In this document: positions 1-4,419 of the stretch, piece after piece
How positions within the stretch are numbered: position 1 is the first letter of the stretch
Layout: the number at the start of each line of letters is the position of its first letter
Assembly: GCA_030039525.1 (NCBI GenBank)
Contig: JASHVI010000244.1
Location: forward strand, 1 to 7,268
Direction: 5' to 3'
Origin: Thermoplasmata archaeon
Lineage (GTDB): Archaea; Thermoplasmatota; Thermoplasmata; Lutacidiplasmatales; UBA184
DNA length: 7,268 nucleotides
Position numbers and translations under genes: made by a program
The notes under the pieces: generated by a model
The model's input: only the letters and a program-made list of their open reading frames with translations
What the model was told of the DNA's origin: nothing
Database searches by the model: none

Positions 1-153
1 CGCGTCGCGGGCAAGTTTCCGGGCCACCTCCGCGACGACCCGGTCCGGCGTGGCCACCCCGTCCGCCGTGGCGAGCTCCCGTCGGACCGAGGGTGCGAGC
101 GAAGTGCCCCCGAGGAGCTCGATCCAAGCGCACGAGTCAATGATCCCGGTCAC
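1..153 (-). CDS. vapC: VapC-type PIN-domain toxin (3' end outside window)
   Basis: This is the N-terminal 51 residues of a probable VapC endoribonuclease, the toxin of a type II toxin-antitoxin pair; the family cleaves RNA with Mg2+. Translation from a GTG at 153-151 gives a start typical of PIN domains: I-I-D-S with the first catalytic Asp at residue 6, then a helix, then a V-V-A-E-V motif whose Glu42 fits the second conserved acidic residue. The GTG is supported by a GGAGG Shine-Dalgarno sequence (minus strand, 167-163) 9 nt upstream, inside the antitoxin gene. The start overlaps the end of vapB by 17 nt, so translation is probably coupled. The remaining acidic residues and the C-terminus lie beyond base 1, so activity cannot be judged. 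A PIN protein of another subfamily is possible, but the partner antitoxin favours VapC. Confidence 0.82.
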   Translation of the reverse strand, partial: MTGIIDSCAWIELLGGTSLAPSVRRELATADGVATPDRVVAEVARKLARDA

Positions 154-346
154 GCCGGTCCGCCTCCGTAAATCGGGTCACCCGTCCGCGCAGGCTCCCG
201 GCGAGGCGGCCGATGACCGCGGCGCGCTGCATCTTGAGCACGGTACGGATCGTTTCGTCGGCCGTCGCGGTCCGTAACGCACGCTGGAACCGCTTGATCT
301 CCGCGAGGGTGTCCCGCGAGACCCTCACGGTGGTGGCCGCGCTCAT
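137..346 (-). CDS. vapB: VapB-type ribbon-helix-helix antitoxin
   Basis: A 69-residue protein that should bind and neutralise the adjacent VapC toxin and repress its own operon. Residues 5-40 form a ribbon-helix-helix fold: a short beta strand T-T-V-R-V-S, then helix D-T-L-A-E-I-K-R-F, a turn, and helix T-A-D-E-T-I-R-T-V-L. The basic C-terminal tail (about 45-69) is the region that normally wraps the toxin. The frame is open further upstream, to 535, but those residues are Arg/Pro-rich and low in complexity, while the ATG at 346 places the beta strand right at the N-terminus, as is usual. No Shine-Dalgarno sequence lies before this ATG, which fits a leaderless or short-leader first gene. Its stop overlaps the vapC start. 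Confidence 0.82.
   Translation of the reverse strand: MSAATTVRVSRDTLAEIKRFQRALRTATADETIRTVLKMQRAAVIGRLAGSLRGRVTRFTEADRRDRDH
163..167 (-). promoter_or_regulatory. Shine-Dalgarno site for vapC
   Basis: GGAGG on the minus strand, 9 nt before the GTG at 153 and within the vapB coding sequence. It decides the non-ATG start of vapC. Confidence 0.6.
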
Positions 347-354
347 TCGCAGAT

Positions 355-369
355 CGTATACCGCATACG
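355..369. promoter_or_regulatory. Inverted repeat upstream of vapB, candidate VapB operator
   Basis: CGTAT-ACCGC-ATACG is a perfect 5-bp inverted repeat with a 5-nt spacer. It lies 9 to 23 nt upstream of the vapB ATG. RHH antitoxins commonly bind short palindromes at their own transcription start, so autoregulation is a reasonable inference. A weak TATA-like CCTATCC lies just beyond it on the minus strand (about 377-383). Confidence 0.4.
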
Positions 370-478
370 GGACCCTGGATAGGATGTCCGCGGCCTCGAC
401 CGGGCGGTCCGACCTTCGGAGGGGGGGTCGAGGCCGGGCGGCGACCGGGAGCGAGCGGCGACGGGTCGGAGGGGCACG

Positions 479-498
479 CCGCCGGCCCCTTCCGGCGG
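479..498. repeat. GC-rich hairpin in the vapB/regulator intergenic region
   Basis: CCGCCGG-CCCCTT-CCGGCGG forms a perfect 7-bp stem with a 6-nt loop. It sits in the 244-nt divergent gap (347-590), about 93 nt before the regulator start. No T-run follows on either strand, so it is not a convincing terminator. It could be a chance result of base composition or a protein-binding site. The rest of the gap shows only a G-run near 420 and no ORF with a credible start. Confidence 0.35.
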
Positions 499-590
499 TC
501 TTCATCGGTGCGTGGCGGGGCCGGCTCCGACCCAACCGCGCCCCGGGTCACGACCTCTTGATACCCCGTGCGGAATTCGAGGCCTCGCGG

Positions 591-1517
591 ATGGACGATC
601 GCGACTTCCACCTCCTCGCCGAGCTGGTGCGCGAGCCGCTGGCGAGCTATGCGACGCTCGGTCGGCGGATCGGCCTGGCGGCTTCGTCGGTCCGCGGCCG
701 CGTCGCGCGCCTCCAGGATCAGGGCGTTCTCCGAGGATTCCAGCTCCTTCCCGGCGCACCGGCGCTCGGGCGGGCCCGGGAGCTCTGGAGGTACCCGGCG
801 TCGCGGGTCACGCCGGATCTCTCGTCGGTCCTCGCCGTCGACGACGTCGTCGTCGCGGTCGAGTGGCACGATCGATCCTGGTCGGTCTTTGCCTATCGCG
901 CCGAGGGCGTGCGCGGCCCCCTGAGGGCGCTCGACGAGATCTTCGGGGTCGGCGGCGCCGTCACGCGGTTCGGCCCGTCGGACGACGACCTCGCCCCGGC
1001 TCGGCCCACCGTGCTCTCTCGGCCCGACTGGAGGCTGGTCCAGGCGCTCCTCGAGGACCCCCGGGCCCCCGCGGAGGCGCTGGCCCGCCGATGCGGTCAG
1101 TCACCGAAACGCGTCCGAACGCGCCGGCGGAGCCTCCTGGAGCACCGGGTCCTGCAGATCGTTCCGCACGTGGACTACGCCAAGTTCCGAGGTTCGGTGA
1201 TCTTTGGGCTCAGCGTCTTCTTTCGGGCTCCGCTCTCCTCGCAGACCCTAGAGGCGTTGGTCCCGGAGGGGGTCCTCGTCCGCTACAACGACCACCCCCC
1301 GTCGGCGTTCTACGTCTGCAGCGCGGCGAGCGTGCCCGCCGTGGCCGAGGTCGAGCGGCGGGTCGGGGCGACCGCGCAGGTCCGCGAGGCCGAGGCCGGG
1401 TTCGAACGCGCGCGGGGGTTCGCCGCCGATCGCGTTCGCGGCTGGGTCGCCGACCAGATCGCCCGTTGGGAGGCGCCGAGGTCGGTGGGGCGCCGGAACT
1501 CCGGTCGAGCGACGTAG
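591..1517 (+). CDS. Transcriptional regulator with two Lrp/AsnC-type HTH units
   Basis: A 308-residue DNA-binding protein. Residues 3-48 form an AsnC/Lrp-like winged helix: D-D-R-D-F-H-L-L-A-E-L start, then the A-S-Y-A-T-L-G-R-R-I-G-L recognition region, then R-V-A-R-L-Q-D-Q-G-V-L wing. A second, more degenerate unit occupies 144-190 (D-W-R-L-V-Q-A-L-L through R-S-L-L-E-H-R-V-L). Each is followed by a region of alternating strands and helices (about 50-130 and 192-270) that may be a ligand or dimerisation domain. This architecture is known among archaeal Lrp-like regulators. The ATG at 591 was chosen because the HTH begins right after it. An in-frame TTG at 558 is possible but adds no recognisable sequence. 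No Shine-Dalgarno is visible, consistent with a leaderless message. The gene is divergent from vapBC and convergent with the next gene across a 20-nt gap. Its targets are unknown. Confidence 0.8.
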   Translation: MDDRDFHLLAELVREPLASYATLGRRIGLAASSVRGRVARLQDQGVLRGFQLLPGAPALGRARELWRYPASRVTPDLSSVLAVDDVVVAVEWHDRSWSVFAYRAEGVRGPLRALDEIFGVGGAVTRFGPSDDDLAPARPTVLSRPDWRLVQALLEDPRAPAEALARRCGQSPKRVRTRRRSLLEHRVLQIVPHVDYAKFRGSVIFGLSVFFRAPLSSQTLEALVPEGVLVRYNDHPPSAFYVCSAASVPAVAEVERRVGATAQVREAEAGFERARGFAADRVRGWVADQIARWEAPRSVGRRNSGRAT

Positions 1518-1537
1518 CCTGCGAGCCCGAGCGCCGG

Positions 1538-1999
1538 TCATCGCAGCCGGGCGGCGACCGCCGCCAGCTGCTGGGGGTCGTCGATCGAGACGTGGTGGTG
1601 GAGCAGCCTCCAGCGCCCATCGGTCGCCCGGTGGAAGATGTTGGTCGTTCGGGCACCGAGGGAGGGCGTCGGGCGCTCCGGACTGGGCTGCTCCCTCTCC
1701 CGGCCCACGGCCACGAGAATCTCCCCGCACTCGAAGAGGGCGAAGTCGAAGAACTCGGTCCGCAGCGGGGGGGAGTCCGCGAACCCTCTCGCGTAGCCCG
1801 CGCGAAGGGTCGCCCAGCCGAATCGCGGCTCGCCGATCGGAGGGATCGCACTGACGTCGTCCGAGTGTTCCCAGTTCTCTTCCATCAGGCTCAGGTCGCC
1901 CTCGTTGAACGCCCGGTAGAACTGCGAGAGCGCCGGGCGCGGGTCGCCGGGGGGCTCCGTTCCCGTGATCGAGCCGGACGGCGACTTCGGCTCCGGCAT
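1538..1999 (-). CDS. NTF2-like / SnoaL-like domain protein
   Basis: A 153-residue protein of the NTF2-like superfamily (SnoaL, ketosteroid isomerase and DUF4440-type folds), a small cone-shaped domain used as an enzyme or a ligand-binding module. The first 20 residues are a Pro/Ser-rich tail. The domain then starts with L-S-Q-F-Y-R-A-F-N-E-G-D-L, the usual helix and G-D-L signature. It continues through I-P-P-I-G-E-P-R-F-G-W (52-62), the strand G-E-I-L-V-A-V (92-98) and the closing strands T-T-N-I-F-H-R and W-R-L-L-H-H-H-V-S (118-138), typical of the C-terminal sheet. The purine-rich stretch GGAGGGGGAGGG (minus strand, 2015-2004) supplies a ribosome site just before the ATG. It lies 27 nt downstream of the LUD gene and is probably co-transcribed with it. 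No substrate can be named. Confidence 0.78.
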   Translation of the reverse strand: MPEPKSPSGSITGTEPPGDPRPALSQFYRAFNEGDLSLMEENWEHSDDVSAIPPIGEPRFGWATLRAGYARGFADSPPLRTEFFDFALFECGEILVAVGREREQPSPERPTPSLGARTTNIFHRATDGRWRLLHHHVSIDDPQQLAAVAARLR

Positions 2000-2026
2000 C
2001 CTGCCCTCCCCCTCCGTTCGCTCCGG

Positions 2027-2725
2027 TCAGAACCCCACGTTCTGCCGGACGAGCACCATCGTGGTGCGGCCCGGGCGGTACTCGTAGCGGAAGACGAGGG
2101 TCTGGGAGATCACGCTGGGGGACTTGTAGGCGACGCGAGCCCGCGCATCCTCGAGGGGGTACGAGTACTTCTCGATCCGATCGAACCCATCCTCGAGCGT
2201 CGCGACGATCTTCTGGGTTCCGGCGACCCAGATCACGCGGCCCGCCCCGTAGCAGTACGGGCCGAGCTGGTTGCCGGTCGCGGAGGCCACGAGGACCACG
2301 CCATCTTCCGTGATGGCGTGGACGCTCCCGACGGCCACCTCGGGGGCCTGGGAGACCCGGCAGATCTCCCGGGCCTGGGTCTTTCGGTCCATCGCGTAGA
2401 GCCGGGTCTTCATTCGGCGGAGGCCGGGAGTCTCGGTGAGCGCCCGCACGATCCCCGCCTCTTCGAGCGTCCGGGAGGCGCCGTCGAAGACCTCGCTGCC
2501 GGGGGGAATCCGGGAGAGCACCTCCCGACGCGCCGCGTCGAGGCTCTCGACGACGACCACCTCGATCCCGCGCGATCGGAGGCGATCGGCCGTGGCCTCG
2601 ACCAATGCGTCCGCGGGAAGTCGGGCGTACTTCGGGTCGGGCTCGAGCGCGGGGGGTTCGGTGGCGCTTCCTGCAGCCGTCATGTTCGGACCGGATCGCT
2701 CCGTGATCTCCCCAGAGCGGCCCAT
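2027..2725 (-). CDS. LUD-domain (LutC/YkgG-like, DUF162) protein
   Basis: A 232-residue stand-alone LUD-domain protein. LUD proteins such as LutC belong to lactate-oxidising complexes, but many single-domain members have no known role. Visible family features are the S-L-D-A-A-R-R-E-V-L segment (61-70), S-E-V-F-D-G-A-S-R-T-L-E-E-A-G-I (77-92) and the conserved core at 131-178. That core runs A-V-G-S-V-H-A-I-T-E-D-G, V-A-S-A-T-G-N-Q-L-G and V-I-W-V-A-G-T-Q-K-I-V, followed by a terminal region with R-Y-E-Y-R-P-G-R. The N-terminus is uncertain: Met1 at 2725 fits a TATA-like CTTAGAG at 2774-2768, but Met15 at 2683 is equally placed relative to the conserved domain. No LutA or LutB (Fe-S) partner is present in the window. 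Its only likely operon partner is the NTF2-like gene downstream. Confidence 0.82.
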   Translation of the reverse strand: MGRSGEITERSGPNMTAAGSATEPPALEPDPKYARLPADALVEATADRLRSRGIEVVVVESLDAARREVLSRIPPGSEVFDGASRTLEEAGIVRALTETPGLRRMKTRLYAMDRKTQAREICRVSQAPEVAVGSVHAITEDGVVLVASATGNQLGPYCYGAGRVIWVAGTQKIVATLEDGFDRIEKYSYPLEDARARVAYKSPSVISQTLVFRYEYRPGRTTMVLVRQNVGF

Positions 2726-2767
2726 CGCAGTTCAACCAACGGACGGCGGGCCCGTCGATTCCGGCCG

Positions 2768-2774
2768 CTCTAAG
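2768..2774 (-). promoter_or_regulatory. TATA-like box for the LUD/NTF2 unit
   Basis: CTTAGAG on the minus strand is one of the few AT-rich spots in this region. With the usual archaeal spacing of about 25 nt, transcription would start near 2746, roughly 20 nt before the 2725 start codon. Prediction by eye only. Confidence 0.35.
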
Positions 2775-2853
2775 TGCTCCGTTCCGGGGAGGGGCCCGAG
2801 GCTCGGCGGGTCCCGCTCTCGCGTCGGCGCCGAACCGAGGCCGGAAGATGGGC

Positions 2854-2860
2854 CTTAAGT
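2854..2860 (+). promoter_or_regulatory. TATA-like box for the 2966 gene and Usp
   Basis: GGCCTTAAGT resembles an archaeal BRE/TATA element, with CTTAAGT as the core. It would place the transcript start near 2883, giving a leader of about 80 nt ahead of the coding start at 2966. It lies in the 240-nt divergent gap between the LUD gene and the 2966 gene. Confidence 0.4.
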
Positions 2861-2884
2861 CCCGGCCCGCGCTTTCGCGTACGA

Positions 2885-2902
2885 GGGGGATGAGGCTCCC
2901 CC
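2885..2902 (+). repeat. Hairpin at the predicted 5' end of the 2966 transcript
   Basis: GGGGGA-TGAGGC-TCCCCC gives a perfect 6-bp stem with a 6-nt loop, starting within a few bases of the transcript start predicted from the TATA-like box. It could stabilise the 5' end or influence translation, or it may be a chance pairing in GC-rich DNA. Confidence 0.3.
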
Positions 2903-2950
2903 GAACCGCCCGGCGCGGGCTGATGGCCTCTACCGCGGGAACCGCGCCCC

Positions 2951-2956
2951 AGGAGG
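2951..2956 (+). promoter_or_regulatory. Shine-Dalgarno site for the 2966 gene
   Basis: AGGAGG, 9 nt before the ATG at 2966. It is a full match to the anti-Shine-Dalgarno core and supports this start in a frame with no closer alternatives. Confidence 0.65.
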
Positions 2957-2965
2957 CGACGGTCG

Positions 2966-3403
2966 ATGGGCGGGGCGACGAGGGCCGAGACGAGCGACGA
3001 ACGAAGCGGTAGCTGGACCCCCTCGGACCGGTTGACCGACGCGCTGCGCCCGTACCTCGACCTCGAGCGGGCGGGGCCGAAGGGCCTCGAGTCGTGGCTG
3101 CTCTCGGTGCTTCCGGTGCTTCCGGAGCTCACGAAGCGTCCCCGGCCGTCCGACGAGGGCGACCTCTCCCGGCGCGTCCTCGAGCTGGCCCGCGAGCTGA
3201 GCGAGTGCGAGCTCCGGAGCAGTCGGGATCACTTCCAGGCGGCGGAGTACTTTGTCGACAACACCTGGCTGGCGCGCCGCGTACGGGTCCTGGAGGCCGT
3301 CATCCGGACCTCCCAGCGCTCGGGGAAGGTGCCGAACACCCCCGTGCCCCCGCCGGCGTCGGACCCGACGGAGCGCTACCTGCCCGGAGGAGCTCCCGAA
3401 TGA
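2966..3403 (+). CDS. Hypothetical small helical protein, coupled to Usp
   Basis: I do not recognise this 145-residue protein. It has a polar N-terminal tail (1-18) and then a mainly helical, charged core (20-118). The core includes a hydrophobic stretch around W-L-L-S-V-L-P-V-L-P-E-L (44-55) that is too short and broken by prolines to be a clear membrane segment. It also has a long amphipathic region rich in Arg and Glu (66-115) containing A-A-E-Y-F-V-D-N-T-W-L-A-R-R, and it ends in a Pro-rich tail (121-145). No signal peptide or Cys-based metal site is seen; there is a single Cys81. Reality is supported by AGGAGG upstream and by the ATGA overlap with the universal stress protein gene, which implies translational coupling and a related role. 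It could be a small adaptor or regulator, but no function can be assigned. Confidence 0.68.
   Translation: MGGATRAETSDERSGSWTPSDRLTDALRPYLDLERAGPKGLESWLLSVLPVLPELTKRPRPSDEGDLSRRVLELARELSECELRSSRDHFQAAEYFVDNTWLARRVRVLEAVIRTSQRSGKVPNTPVPPPASDPTERYLPGGAPE
3386..3392 (+). promoter_or_regulatory. Shine-Dalgarno site for the universal stress protein
   Basis: GGAGGAG, 7 nt before the ATG at 3400 and inside the end of the preceding gene. It selects this ATG over the longer open frame that begins at 3094. Confidence 0.65.
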
Positions 3404-3849
3404 CGGAGGCCAGGTCCGAGGCTCGTGCGCTCCAGGGTCGGCCTCTCGTCGTCGGCTACGACGGTTCTCCCGCGAGCGTCCGGGCGGCGAGATACGCCGC
3501 GGAGATCGCCGGGGCCCTCGGATCGGAGGTGATCATCGTGCACGCGCTCCAGTCGTCGGCCGAGGTGGCGGAGCCGGTGACGGAGGAGGAGCTCGAGTCG
3601 AGGGCCCGCGTGGACGCTCTGGTTCTGGGAGACATCGCGGCCCAGGTGAGCCGGCTCGGCGTCGCCACCCGCTCCGTCCTGCGCGACGGGGACCCGGTTC
3701 GACTGCTCCTGGACGTGGCGCGGGACTCCCGGGCGGGCGCGATCGTCGTCGGGACCCGAGGGCGGACCGGGGCGGCGAAGCTGATCCTGGGCTCGGTCTC
3801 TTCCGGGGTCATCGGCGGTGCCGAGGTTCCCGTGATGGTCGTGCACTGA
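3400..3849 (+). CDS. Universal stress protein (UspA family, ATP-binding type)
   Basis: A 149-residue single-domain UspA-family protein with a Rossmann-like alpha/beta fold, usually cytoplasmic and dimeric. The first strand and loop, P-L-V-V-G-Y-D-G-S-P-A-S (15-26), carry the conserved Asp21. Strand two is V-I-I-V-H-A-L (44-50). The C-terminal part has the nucleotide-binding signature G-x2-G-x9-G-S: Gly118, Gly121, Gly131 and Ser132 in V-V-G-T-R-G-R-T-G and L-G-S-V-S. It closes with V-P-V-M-V-V-H. The signature indicates the ATP-binding subclass. The length is normal for the family. The start overlaps the previous stop as ATGA and has its own Shine-Dalgarno. The last 41 nt overlap the end of the convergent minus-strand gene. 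The stress it answers to cannot be read from the sequence. Confidence 0.93.
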   Translation: MTEARSEARALQGRPLVVGYDGSPASVRAARYAAEIAGALGSEVIIVHALQSSAEVAEPVTEEELESRARVDALVLGDIAAQVSRLGVATRSVLRDGDPVRLLLDVARDSRAGAIVVGTRGRTGAAKLILGSVSSGVIGGAEVPVMVVH

Positions 3850-4414
3850 CCGCCGGTCCCGGCGCGGCTCGGGGGCCGTCCCGCCGCGAGCGGTCGAGGA
3901 TCGCCAGCCAGCGCGCCGCGGCCTCCGCGCCCCCTCGGAGCTTCAGGAGGTAGTACCGACCCGGCGCCTTCAACAGTCGATGGAGCGCGCGCGGCCTCAG
4001 TTCCTCGTGCGCCTTGCTGCTGTAGAAGACGATGGGAGTCCCCTTCGGAAGGACCGGAGCCAGGTCGCGGGCGAGGAGGATCCCCCCGGGGACGAACCGG
4101 CCGTGCCGGGCGAGGGCCCGGGCGGGCATCTCCGGGGAGGCGGGGTAGTAGATGTCGAGGATCACCCCACGGACCTGGGACCAATCGGTCCGTGCGGCGC
4201 GCAGGCGCTCGCGGACGAGATCGAGCAGGCGCTCCGGGTACTCCTCCCACGGCCCGGGCGAGGCCGACGACGGGTCGACCGAGAGGATCCGCTGGCCGAA
4301 CGTGCGGGCGGCGCGGGTCAGGGGCGGGACCCAGCGGGCTTCGTCCTCCACGTAGACCCAGAGGCGTCGCGGACGGGCCCTCGGTCCGTAGGGGCGGCGG
4401 TTCGTTCGGCGCAT
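3809..4414 (-). CDS. Degenerate response-regulator-receiver-like protein
   Basis: A 201-residue protein I assign only by pattern. It follows a receiver (CheY-like) layout. Strand one, R-L-W-V-Y-V-E-D-E (17-25), carries an acidic cluster. Strand three, V-I-L-D-I-Y-Y-P (84-91), has Asp87 where the phospho-acceptor sits. Strand four, T-P-I-V-F-Y-S-S (126-133), has Ser132/133 at the Thr/Ser position, and strand five, R-Y-Y-L-L-K-L (153-159), has Lys158 at the conserved Lys. The insert between Asp87 and strand four is longer than usual. The N-terminus is basic and the C-terminal tail (175-201) is Arg/Pro-rich. The ATG lies 5 nt after the HyfB-like stop, so it is probably the last gene of the complex operon. 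The frame is open upstream to 4540, but that part overlaps hyfB and offers no good start. It may be a pseudo-receiver; homology is unproven. Confidence 0.6.
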   Translation of the reverse strand: MRRTNRRPYGPRARPRRLWVYVEDEARWVPPLTRAARTFGQRILSVDPSSASPGPWEEYPERLLDLVRERLRAARTDWSQVRGVILDIYYPASPEMPARALARHGRFVPGGILLARDLAPVLPKGTPIVFYSSKAHEELRPRALHRLLKAPGRYYLLKLRGGAEAAARWLAILDRSRRDGPRAAPGPAVSARPSREPRHRR

Positions 4415-4419
4415 GGGGA

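Noticed and set aside
479..498. Hairpin considered as an intrinsic terminator
   Set aside because: No T-run follows on either strand and no gene ends nearby; both flanking genes start from this gap.
347..535. N-terminal extension of the vapB frame
   Set aside because: The added 63 residues are Arg/Pro-rich, have no counterpart in RHH antitoxins, and would push the DNA-binding beta strand away from the N-terminus.
1248..2735. Long minus-strand frame covering the LUD and NTF2-like region
   Set aside because: The protein is Arg/Pro-rich without motifs, while the LUD and NTF2-like frames on the same strand are clearly coding.
512..2773. Plus-strand open frame of about 750 codons across the regulator, NTF2-like and LUD genes
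   Set aside because: Composition is Arg/Gly/Pro-rich and featureless, and it runs through three recognisable genes in other frames. It is a by-product of high GC.
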